Below, piece after piece: positions 18,367 to 28,792 of a stretch of 64,000 bases of DNA. Position numbers and translations under genes: made by a program. The notes under the pieces were generated by a model. That model ran no database searches, was not told the origin of the DNA, and saw nothing but the letters and a program-made list of their open reading frames with translations. The DNA is taken from contig NZ_AVPS01000003.1 of assembly GCF_000768345.1 (NCBI RefSeq), positions 310,001 to 374,000 on the forward strand, given 5' to 3'. This DNA is from Lysobacter concretionis Ko07 = DSM 16239. GTDB lineage: Bacteria; Pseudomonadota; Gammaproteobacteria; Xanthomonadales; Xanthomonadaceae. Each line of letters starts with the position of its first letter. Within the stretch, counting starts at the first letter, position 1.

Positions 18367-19629
18367 CTAGAGTGACTCGCCCGGACCGACCCCCACCTCG
18401 CCAGCAGCGCCCGCCAAGGGCCGCGATGCCAGCGCCTCCCAGCGCCAGAACAGCCAGCCCAGCACGGTCATGCAGCCGGCCGCGATCGCCAGCGACAGCC
18501 CGCTGCCGCTCAGCCAGGGCGAGACCACGCCGGCGATCAGCGCGTTGCTCACCAGCGTGGTGAACGCCTGCATCGACGACGCCCCGCCGCGCTGACGCGG
18601 ATACATGTCCAGGATCGCCAGGGTCAGGATCGGAAACACCAGCGCGATGCCGAATGCCATCATGCTCATCGGGATCACCGCCCACGGCAGTTGCAGCTCG
18701 TCGGTCCACAGGTTGTAGGACACGTTGACGACCGCCGCCAGCATCGACACCCCGAACCCGATCGCCACCAGCGTGGCCCCGCGGATCCGGCCCGCGGACC
18801 GCCCCGACACCCATGCCCCGAGCACCATCCCGCTGATGGTCGGCACGAAGAACCAGCCGAACTGGCGTTCATTCAGATGCAGCATGTCCAGCACGAACGC
18901 GGGCGCTGAAGCGATGTACAGGAACAGCGCGCCAAAGTTGAACGTCGCCGACGCCGCCAGCCGCTGGAACCGCGGGTTGCGCATGATCGCCACGTAATTG
19001 CGTACCAGCCGCCGCGGCGACAGCGTCAGGCGCGCCTCCACCGGATGCGTTTCCGGCAGCGCCCGCCAGACCGCCAGCATCAGCAGCAGCGAAAACCCCA
19101 CCAGGAACCAGAAGATGCCCGGCCATCGGCCCCAGCCCAGGATCCAGCCGCCGATGATCGGCGCGATCGCCGGCGCGATGCCGAAGATCATCGACACCTG
19201 GCTCATCAGCCGCTGCGCATCGTCGCCGTGCAGCACGTCACGGATCACCGCGCGTCCGACGATCAGCCCCACGCCCGACGACAGGCCCTGCACCGCGCGG
19301 AATGCCAGCAGCGTGGTCAGGTCGGTCGACAGCGCACAGCCCACCGACGCCAGCGTGAACACCGTCAGCCCGCCGAGGATGATCCGGCGCCGTCCCAGCG
19401 CATCCGACAACGGCCCGTGCAGCAGGCTGGCCAGGGCATACGCCGCCAGATACACGCTGATGGTCTGCTGCATCGCCAGCTTGTCCGCGCCCAGCTGCGC
19501 GCCCATCGCCGGGAACGCCGGGAACATCGTGTCGATCGCGAACGGCCCGAACATCGCCAGCCCGCCCAGCAACAGGGCCAGGCGGCGAAACGACAAGGGC
19601 GAAGCGGCGGAGGCAGTGCGTGCGGACAT
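18367..19629 (-). CDS. Bcr/CflA-type MFS drug efflux transporter
   Basis: A 420-residue protein with about twelve transmembrane helices. It has the Bcr/CflA features of drug:H+ antiporters: motif A-like GPLSDALGRRRIILGG between TM2 and TM3, LLAFRAVQGLSSGVGLIVGRAVIRD in TM4, and DxxFPAFPxM near TM1 (IDTMFPAFPAMGAQL). ATG 19629 (MSARTASAASPLSFRRLALL) was chosen; upstream codons extend the frame without transporter character. The substrates are not predictable. It is divergent from the DUF1456 gene. Confidence 0.94.
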   Translation of the reverse strand: MSARTASAASPLSFRRLALLLGGLAMFGPFAIDTMFPAFPAMGAQLGADKLAMQQTISVYLAAYALASLLHGPLSDALGRRRIILGGLTVFTLASVGCALSTDLTTLLAFRAVQGLSSGVGLIVGRAVIRDVLHGDDAQRLMSQVSMIFGIAPAIAPIIGGWILGWGRWPGIFWFLVGFSLLLMLAVWRALPETHPVEARLTLSPRRLVRNYVAIMRNPRFQRLAASATFNFGALFLYIASAPAFVLDMLHLNERQFGWFFVPTISGMVLGAWVSGRSAGRIRGATLVAIGFGVSMLAAVVNVSYNLWTDELQLPWAVIPMSMMAFGIALVFPILTLAILDMYPRQRGGASSMQAFTTLVSNALIAGVVSPWLSGSGLSLAIAAGCMTVLGWLFWRWEALASRPLAGAAGEVGVGPGESL

Positions 19630-19904
19630 CGGTCGGGAACCCTGGCGGGTTCCGGGAGCGGGGAACCGCGGCGGACAGGATAACAACCGCCGGAAATCGA
19701 CATCGACGCACGTCCGGTTTCCGCCCCGCACGCCCCGGCATCGGCGCGTGGCCATCTCCTGCCTCGACCCGACCGCCGTTTTCGGTCGGCCGGCCAAAAA
19801 TGCCAAGATGCGCGCGAGCCGACCACCACCCGTCGCGCCGATACTGACCGGCCCGATCCGGCCACACCGGGACGGGACCGCTTTCGGCCCACCCACTGAA
19901 GCCC

Positions 19905-19940
19905 TGCACTGCCACCTGCACTGCCACCTGCACTGACCCC
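19905..19940. repeat. 12-bp tandem repeat upstream of the DUF1456 gene
   Basis: Roughly three copies of a 12-base unit (core CTGCACTGCCAC) between the divergent MFS and DUF1456 genes. It is probably a simple replication-slippage repeat; no role is evident. Confidence 0.7.
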
Positions 19941-19954
19941 CGCACTGGACCCCC

Positions 19955-20425
19955 ATGATCAACAACGATGTACTGCGCAGCATCCGTTACATGCTCGACC
20001 TCAGCGACGGCAAGATGATCGAACTGGTCCAACTGGCCGATCCGGATTTCCCGATCGAGAAGGCCGACATGGACGCCTTCCTGAAGAAAGAGGACGAAGC
20101 CGGCTTCGTGGCTTGCAACGACCGCGTACTCGCGCGTTTCCTGGACGGGCTGGTGCTCCACTTCCGCGGCCGCGACGACAGCCTGCCGCCGCGGCCGGTG
20201 GAAAAGCGCGTCACCAACAACGTGGTGCTCAAAAAGCTGCGCGTCGCGTTCCAGCTCAAGGACGTGGACATGCACCAGGTGTTCGCCGAGGCCGGCTTCC
20301 CGATCTCAAAACCGGAACTGACCGCCCTGTTCCGCCAGCCCGGCCACAAGCATTTCCGGCTGTGCGGCGACCAGCTGCTGCGCAACTTCCTGAAAGGCCT
20401 GACCCTGCGCCTGCGCGGCGACTGA
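19955..20425 (+). CDS. DUF1456 family protein (YehS-like)
   Basis: A 156-residue protein made of two copies of the DUF1456 unit. Copy 1 spans about residues 1-65 (NNDVLRSIRYMLDLSDGKM, LARFLDGLVLHFRGRDD) and copy 2 spans 80-155 (NNVVLKKLRVAFQLKDVDM, LRNFLKGLTLRLRG). The E. coli homologue YehS has no established function. It is cytoplasmic, with no signal. It is a stand-alone gene preceding the REP array. Confidence 0.93.
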   Translation: MINNDVLRSIRYMLDLSDGKMIELVQLADPDFPIEKADMDAFLKKEDEAGFVACNDRVLARFLDGLVLHFRGRDDSLPPRPVEKRVTNNVVLKKLRVAFQLKDVDMHQVFAEAGFPISKPELTALFRQPGHKHFRLCGDQLLRNFLKGLTLRLRGD

Positions 20426-20464
20426 GCATGGCCCGGCCCCGGCGCACCCCGGGCCAGACCACTC

Positions 20465-20510
20465 CCACGGCAACCGGCAACCGGCAGCCGGCAGCCGGCA
20501 GCCGGCAATA
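20465..20510. repeat. Short CCGGCA(A/G) tandem repeat
   Basis: Six or seven degenerate copies of a 7-base unit (GCAACCG/GCAGCCG) just past the DUF1456 gene. It is a simple sequence repeat without visible coding or regulatory role. Confidence 0.75.
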
Positions 20511-20572
20511 TGAAATCCGTCGTTGGGTAGACGTCAATTGCCACCCCGCGGTAAACGTGGCCGGACTCGACG

Positions 20573-21086
20573 GGTCGCGGCTGAAGCCGCTCCTACGGGC
20601 GGATTGGCATTACGAACAGCTCCTGTAGGAGCGGCGTCAGCCGCGAACGCGTTGGAAATGACGCTGCGATGACGATCGATTCCGCTGTTGATGCGGCAGC
20701 GGTCACAGCTTCCCCACGCTGGCCCCGATAGTCCGTTCGCGGCTGACGCCGCTCCCACGGACGCGGATTGGCGTTACCAAGAGCTCCTGTAGGAGCGGCG
20801 TCAGCCGCGAACGCGTTGAAAATGACACTGCGATGACGATCGATTCCGCTGTTGCTGCGCCAGCGGTCACAGCTTCCCCACGCTGGCCCCGATAGTCCGT
20901 TCGCGGCTGACGCCGCTCCCACGGACGCGGATTGGCGTTACCAAGAGCTCCTGTAGGAGCGGCGTCAGCCGCGAACGCGTTGAAAATGACACTGCGATGA
21001 CGATCGATTCCGCTGTTGCTGCGCCAGCGGTCACAGCTTCCCCACGCTGGCCCCGATAGTCCGTTCGCGGCTGACGCCGCTCCTAC
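20573..21086. repeat. Tandem array of three 164-bp units built from REP doublets
   Basis: Three units start at about 20573, 20735 and 20899, with a terminal REP at 21063-21086. Each unit contains a REP in one orientation, a 25-base loop, a REP in the opposite orientation (TCCTGTAGGAGCGGCGTCAG), and a conserved non-palindromic spacer of about 90 bases. Units 2 and 3 are nearly identical; unit 1 is diverged and 2 bases shorter. Open frames across it repeat the same peptide and are not taken as genes. It lies between DUF1456 and the gcvP promoter. Confidence 0.92.
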
Positions 21087-21131
21087 GGAGGCCGATGGAG
21101 GCCCTGCCGGGCGGATGGGACTGCGGGGCCA

Positions 21132-21161
21132 TTGGGCCACCACCCCGCAAACGCTTATAAT
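21132..21161 (+). promoter_or_regulatory. Sigma-70-type promoter of the gcvP riboswitch transcript
   Basis: A perfect -10 box TATAAT at 21156-21161 with a weak -35 (TTGGGC, 21132-21137) 18 bases upstream. The transcript would start near 21168, just before the first glycine aptamer, which supports the call. Confidence 0.75.
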
Positions 21162-21174
21162 CGCGGCTGTATTC

Positions 21175-21362
21175 ATCCGGTGGGAGAAGCGGCCCAAGCC
21201 TCCACAGGCCTGGCCGCTGCCGAAGGCGCAACGCCCGTAATCGCTCAGGCCCCCGTACCGCCGGATGTGACAACTCTGGAGAGACCGGTTCAAACCGGCG
21301 CCGAAGGTGCACGGAGCGCGAGTCATCGCGCTTCAAACTCTCAGGCAAAAGGACAGAGGGGC
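21175..21362 (+). ncRNA. Tandem glycine riboswitch (two aptamers) in the gcvP leader
   Basis: Two successive aptamers carry the conserved glycine-riboswitch strings. The first has GTGGGAGA near 21180, CCGAAGGCGCAA near 21220 and CGCTCAGGC near 21243. The second has CTGGAGAGACCGG near 21276, CCGAAGGTGCA near 21301, and CTCTCAGGCAAAAGGACAGA near 21339. The tandem layout is the classic glycine sensor that turns on glycine cleavage genes. About 120 bases separate it from the gcvP start; no clear intrinsic terminator was seen there, so control may be at translation. Confidence 0.93.
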
Positions 21363-21484
21363 GAGCGGGGATTTCCAGTGGCGCAAGCCACGAGCCCGCA
21401 AGCGCCCGTCGGCCGTGAGGCCGCCGGGCGGGAATGCCCTTTCCGCGGTCACGCACCGCACGCAGCCTTTCGGACGCCCCTGCC

Positions 21485-24390
<2,906 letters not shown>

Positions 24391-24394
<4 letters not shown>

Positions 24395-24465
24395 CCGCGA
24401 TGTCGTGACCGCGATGCCGTAAGCGGTGATGTCGTAAGCGGTGATGTCCTAAGCCGCGATATCAC
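24391..24465. repeat. 14-15-bp tandem repeat beginning at the gcvP stop codon
   Basis: Five degenerate units (GTGACCGCGATGTC, GTGACCGCGATGCC, then GTAAGCGGTGATGTC twice, then CTAAGCCGCGATATC). The first unit overlaps the gcvP TGA, so the gene end is part of the repeat. It looks like slippage duplication, leaving a second in-frame-like TGA downstream. Confidence 0.8.
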
Positions 24466-24505
24466 CGCCGCGCTGCCGCAAGCCGGCAACCACGCGTCAC
24501 ACTGG

Positions 24506-24542
24506 AACGACGAAGCCCCGCGCAGTGCGGGGCTTTGTCGTT
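24506..24542 (+). terminator. Rho-independent terminator downstream of gcvP
   Basis: A long stem (AACGACGAAGCCCCGC / GCGGGGCTTTGTCGTT) with a five-base loop, about 110 bases past the gcvP stop. The palindrome is nearly symmetrical and could act on both strands. The rest of the 376-base gap to the next gene holds only the 15-bp repeat. Confidence 0.8.
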
Positions 24543-24770
24543 CTCGTGGCCGGCGACCTCTCCGATCCGGCGCGACCCGTCGCGGACATCGGATCGGCGC
24601 CTGGCACTTCCCACGGCCGCGATCGAGGCTGAAAATCACCGCACCGCAGCCGTCGCAACCAGGCTCCACCGGCCGCGCACGGTTTCACCCGGGCGCCATC
24701 AATGGCCTGCTTCCCTTCCTTCCGACGTGCCCATCCATGAACGCGTGCACCGCGCACGCCGGAGCCGGCC

Positions 24771-26267
24771 TTGAGCCACGACACCGCACGCTGGAACCGG
24801 AACGGCCTGTGGATCGCCGCGCTGGCGCTGGTGCTGGCGTTCGCGTTCCTGGGCAGCCGTGGCATCTGGGACCCGGACGAAGGCCGCTACACCAACGTCG
24901 CCGTCAACATGCTCGAAAGCGGCGACTGGCTGAACCCGCACCGCAACGTGGATATCGGCCACTGGACCAAGCCGCCGCTGACCTACTGGGCCGTGGCCGC
25001 CAGCATCGGCGCGTTCGGGCTGAACCCGTGGGCGGCGCGACTGCCGGTGGCGCTGTCCTACCTGCTGTGCGTGTGGCTGGCCTGGCGCCTCGCCCGGCGG
25101 CTGGCTCCCGGCACCCAGGCCACTGCGGCGATGGCGTTCGCGACCATGCTGCTGCCGTTCGGCGCCGCGCAGCTGGTCACCACCGACTTCATCCTGGTCG
25201 CCTGCGAGACGCTCGCGGTCTGGGCCTTCATCGAGGGCCGACGCGGTCCGGGCCGGCCGGAGCCGTGGATCGCGCTGATGTGGGCCGGCTTCGCCCTCGC
25301 CTTCCTGACCAAGGGCCCGCCCGGATTGCTGCCGCTGCTGGTGGTGCTGCTGTTCGACGGCCTGATGCCGGGCCGCCGGCGCGCCTTCCAGCTGACCGGC
25401 ATCGCGCTGTTCGCCTTGCTGGCACTGCCCTGGTACGTGGCGGTGATGCTCGACAACCCCGGCCTGTTTGAATACCTCATCGGCGACGAGGTGGTGAACC
25501 GCGTCACCACCAACGAGTTCGGGCGCCACGGCCAGTGGTACGGCTGGGCGACGATCTACCTGCCGACCCTGGTGTTGGGCACGTTGCCGTGGACCCCCAC
25601 GCTGTGGCGCTGGACGAAGGGACTGCCCGCCCGCCTGCGGCGCTGGCGCGATCCCGCCGCCCGCCACGACGACGCGGCGCTCGTGTTCCTGACCGCCTGG
25701 GTGCTGCTGCCGCTGCTGGTGTTCTGCCTGTCGCGCTCGCGGATGCCGCTGTACCTGCTGCCGCTGTTCGTGCCCCTGGCCCTGCTGGTCGCCGTCCAGC
25801 GCCACACGGAAGGACGACCGCTGCCGCCGTGGCCGCAGATGCTGGCCTGGGCGCTGGTGCTGATCGCCCTCCAGTTCGGCACCGCGATCTGGCCGACCCA
25901 CAAGGACGCGTCCGCCTGGGCCCGCGAGATCCAGGCCCGCACCCCGGACCCGGTGCACGAGGTGATCTTCGTCGACGACATGGCCCGCTACGGCCTGCGC
26001 CTGCACCTGGATGCCGAGATCGAGAAGGTCAGCCTGGACCCGATCCCGCCCGGCACGCAGACACGCTTCAACCCGGTCAACGACGAGGACCTGGCGACCG
26101 AACTGGCCGAGGCCGCCGACGATCCCGGCGCGATCTGGATCTGCAAACAGGCGTTGTGGCCGCAGGTGCAGGCGCGGGTGGCCGATCACGGACACCGTGC
26201 CGAGAAACTGGGGACGCCCTACCGCGGCCGGGTGATCTTCCGCACCCGTCCCGCCGCGACTCCGTGA
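24771..26267 (+). CDS. GT39/ArnT-like membrane glycosyltransferase
   Basis: A 498-residue integral membrane protein with roughly eleven or twelve hydrophobic helices. The first periplasmic loop has the family signature WDPDEGRYTNVAVNMLESGD and HWTKPPLTYW, the acidic catalytic loop of GT-C enzymes (PMT, ArnT). These use polyprenyl-phosphate sugars as donors, often to modify lipid A or glycans. The start is TTG 24771 (MSHDTARWNRNG), 8 bases after GGAG; no better start is seen. The acceptor is unknown. It stands alone. Confidence 0.88.
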   Translation: MSHDTARWNRNGLWIAALALVLAFAFLGSRGIWDPDEGRYTNVAVNMLESGDWLNPHRNVDIGHWTKPPLTYWAVAASIGAFGLNPWAARLPVALSYLLCVWLAWRLARRLAPGTQATAAMAFATMLLPFGAAQLVTTDFILVACETLAVWAFIEGRRGPGRPEPWIALMWAGFALAFLTKGPPGLLPLLVVLLFDGLMPGRRRAFQLTGIALFALLALPWYVAVMLDNPGLFEYLIGDEVVNRVTTNEFGRHGQWYGWATIYLPTLVLGTLPWTPTLWRWTKGLPARLRRWRDPAARHDDAALVFLTAWVLLPLLVFCLSRSRMPLYLLPLFVPLALLVAVQRHTEGRPLPPWPQMLAWALVLIALQFGTAIWPTHKDASAWAREIQARTPDPVHEVIFVDDMARYGLRLHLDAEIEKVSLDPIPPGTQTRFNPVNDEDLATELAEAADDPGAIWICKQALWPQVQARVADHGHRAEKLGTPYRGRVIFRTRPAATP

Positions 26268-26300
26268 CCGCCGGTACTGCGGGCGCAAACGCCCGCGCCC

Positions 26301-26717
26301 TCACTCCGCCGGCGGCCCCTTGAGCTCGACCCGGTTGCCTTCCGGATCGAACAGGTACTGCGACGGCCCCTGCCCCAGCGCCCCGTAGCGCGAACCGAAC
26401 TCGCCCACGCGCACGCCATGCGCCTGCAGATGGGCAACGATGGCGTCGCGATCGAACGGCAGCACCTGCACGCACAGATGGTCCATGTTGTGGCCCTCCG
26501 CCCCCGGCGCCGCCCCGCCCATGCGTCCCAGCTCGCCCGCCACATCCACCAGGTCGATCAACGAATCCCCGGCGCGCAACTGCAGCAGGCCGATGTCGCA
26601 CTGGCGTTTCTCCACCGTGCAGCCCAGCACGTCGCAATAGAACGCCTGCATCGCCGCCATGTCGCGCACGCGCAGGACGATGTGGTCGAGGCGTTGGAGG
26701 GTGAAGGGGATGGGCAT
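26301..26717 (-). CDS. VOC-family (glyoxalase/bleomycin-resistance fold) protein
   Basis: A 138-residue protein with the two beta-alpha-beta-beta-beta halves of the VOC fold: LDHIVLRVRDMAAMQAFYCDVLG, then HNMDHLCVQVLPF and YLFDPEGNRVELKGP. Metal-ligand candidates are H11 in LDHIV, the His in MDHLC and the Glu in NRVELKG. ATG 26717 (MPIPFTLQRLDHI) follows GGAGCTCCCC. Substrates of this family vary widely and cannot be named here. It forms the left flank of the defence island. Confidence 0.9.
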   Translation of the reverse strand: MPIPFTLQRLDHIVLRVRDMAAMQAFYCDVLGCTVEKRQCDIGLLQLRAGDSLIDLVDVAGELGRMGGAAPGAEGHNMDHLCVQVLPFDRDAIVAHLQAHGVRVGEFGSRYGALGQGPSQYLFDPEGNRVELKGPPAE

Positions 26718-26975
26718 GGGGAGCTCCAGCGACAGGAGAGGCGGACGGCGTGGGTGGCAACTCACCTGATCCTAGAGTTTCTTCGCCCAAGTCGCCCGCA
26801 TCAGGCTCTCGTCTGTGTTGCGCGTGCAAGTGGTCAACGGAGGCTAATGCCGACGTTGGAAAGGCAGCGTCGAGATTGCGCCAGCGACCCATAACGGCTT
26901 TTTTCGTCGGCCCCGCGAATGCGGAAAATCCATGGACGTTCTGTACTAGGCGCTAAATGCCCGCCGTGTGGAGCG

Positions 26976-28772
26976 TCATAGACTCTCGTAGTAGGCCCGC
27001 ATCTTGGCTGACATCATGCGCCGCCGTTTCGACAGGAAATCGGCATAGTCGGAGATATCCATTTCCACGACCGACTCTGGAATCGCGTGCATCGCCAGGT
27101 TGCCCGTCAGCTCATCGCGAGACGCGATGTTTCCGTAGCGACGCTTGCCGCCGCTGGCCTGATCCACAATCTCTCCGAAGTATTGCCGTGGCGCTTTGTT
27201 GCCAACCCCGATATTGATCTCGGTCTGCATGTAGACAAAGTTGCTGAGCTGGTTGTAGTCCCCGCGTTTGAAACCATTCTTCTTCAGGTAATCCTTCGGG
27301 AAGATGTGATGGATATCCCCGCGCAGCTCGACCAGATCAGACACGCGGATGTCGCGAGAAAGGAACCCCATATCTCCGGCCTTGACCTGTGACGCGATAA
27401 ATGCCCAGAAGATCGGGCTGTTGGTCGAGCTTTTGCTGAGACTCTCCACGAGAGAGACTTCCCAGAACGCATCGGACAGGCTGCCCGCTTCCACGGTTGC
27501 CAGCACCTCGGCGAAATCGCGGGTGGCTATCGCCTTGATGTCGGATTCGAAGCGGGTCTCGAAAGCGCCTGACGAGCGCTCTGTCAGCACACCCATGACG
27601 AACCAGCGCCGGACGAAACGCTCAATGTCCTCGGGTCGGTGGCCCAGCGCGCGCAGCTTCAGGAAAACGATGTAGGCGAAGTTGATCGCGTTGCGCGAGC
27701 GGATCATGTGCGGGCGGATGAAACCTGCGGACCTGATGATCATCAGGAACCGTTTGAAGTTGGTTTCGTTCGCCAACCGCATGAAGCTGCTGCCGAGACG
27801 CTTGAACGAGTCGGCGGCGATCTCCTCCTCGTAGGTCCGCGCCTCGAAATTACGCCCCGAAAGCAGGCTCACCAGATCTGCAAGGCGGCCACGATTGAAT
27901 TCCGAGGTGAACGCCACCCGCATGACGTCCACGTAGCTCGGGTCATAGAGGTCGTCATTCTCCTCCCTCATCCAGCGGATCGCGTTGTAGTAGTTGGTGT
28001 TGGCGAACTCCGCATCATTGCTGACCACCACGTCGTGGATCTCGGGAGAGACCGCCATGTGGCAGAAATAGTCGATGGCCTTTCGCAGGTTGGGACCGTC
28101 ATAGCGGGTTTCCGCGGCAATCTTGGACATCGCGAAATCCGCCTGGCTCAGCACCACTCCCTTCGAGTTGATACGGATGAAGATCTCGGTCACCTCCTCG
28201 ATGTCGAGGTCGTGCTCCAGCTCGATCATTCCCACCTGGCGCTTGGCGATGTTGGTGAGGTTCGTCATTGCCGCACCGACCTTGTCCGGGTCGGCGGAAG
28301 GATTGAGCTGCATATAGCGTGGGTGGGCCTGCAATAGCCCTTCGTGCCCACTGACCAACTGGGCGATATCCGGAATCCACTGGGCGTCACCGCGAATGGC
28401 GGGGTTCGAAACCTCGAACTTGTCGTGTAACGGGTGGAACGCAATGGTGATTCGCCCTTTCTCGTAGTGCTTGTTGAGCACCGGCTCACCGAGGATGGCG
28501 GCGCGCAAAGCGGTAATCCGTTGCTGGCCGTCGATCAGAATCTTCTTGCCGCTGGCGGTTTTTCCGTCTTTCGTGCGCACATCTGGGTTGCGCCACGCAA
28601 TGACGTAACCGACCGGATATCCCTTGTAGAGCGAATCCATGAAGTCGCGGACGCGCGATGCAGTCCAAACGAAGGGGCGCTGGATTTCCGGGATAGCGAT
28701 CTCACCGCTCTTGACCCAGTTGAGCAGCGACTCAACCAGATACTGGTTGACTGAGTATTTCTGCTTTTGCAT
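26976..28772 (-). CDS. DUF262/HNH (GmrSD-like) restriction protein
   Basis: A 598-residue protein. The N-terminal DUF262 domain (about residues 1-230) has IPEIQRPFVWTASRVRDFMD, ILIDGQQRITAL (the DGQQR motif needed for NTP-dependent activity) and INSKGVVLSQADFA. The C-terminal part carries an HNH/DUF1524-like motif in RGDIHHIFPKDYL, followed by NQLSNFVYMQTEIN. This is the architecture of GmrSD-type type IV restriction enzymes that cut modified phage DNA. It starts 20 bases after hsdR on the same strand. Its codon use looks less GC-rich than its neighbours, which suggests transfer. Confidence 0.88.
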   Translation of the reverse strand: MQKQKYSVNQYLVESLLNWVKSGEIAIPEIQRPFVWTASRVRDFMDSLYKGYPVGYVIAWRNPDVRTKDGKTASGKKILIDGQQRITALRAAILGEPVLNKHYEKGRITIAFHPLHDKFEVSNPAIRGDAQWIPDIAQLVSGHEGLLQAHPRYMQLNPSADPDKVGAAMTNLTNIAKRQVGMIELEHDLDIEEVTEIFIRINSKGVVLSQADFAMSKIAAETRYDGPNLRKAIDYFCHMAVSPEIHDVVVSNDAEFANTNYYNAIRWMREENDDLYDPSYVDVMRVAFTSEFNRGRLADLVSLLSGRNFEARTYEEEIAADSFKRLGSSFMRLANETNFKRFLMIIRSAGFIRPHMIRSRNAINFAYIVFLKLRALGHRPEDIERFVRRWFVMGVLTERSSGAFETRFESDIKAIATRDFAEVLATVEAGSLSDAFWEVSLVESLSKSSTNSPIFWAFIASQVKAGDMGFLSRDIRVSDLVELRGDIHHIFPKDYLKKNGFKRGDYNQLSNFVYMQTEINIGVGNKAPRQYFGEIVDQASGGKRRYGNIASRDELTGNLAMHAIPESVVEMDISDYADFLSKRRRMMSAKMRAYYESL

Positions 28773-28792
28773 GTGCTCCCCTTTGCACTTCG

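Noticed and set aside
20573..21086. Possible CRISPR array
   Set aside because: Repeats are long (164 bases), contiguous and contain REP palindromes; there are no unique spacers and no cas genes nearby.
20593..21326. Repeated minus-strand peptides in the 20.6-21.3 kb region
   Set aside because: The frames are created by the REP array; the same peptide recurs in every unit, and one frame also runs into the riboswitch.
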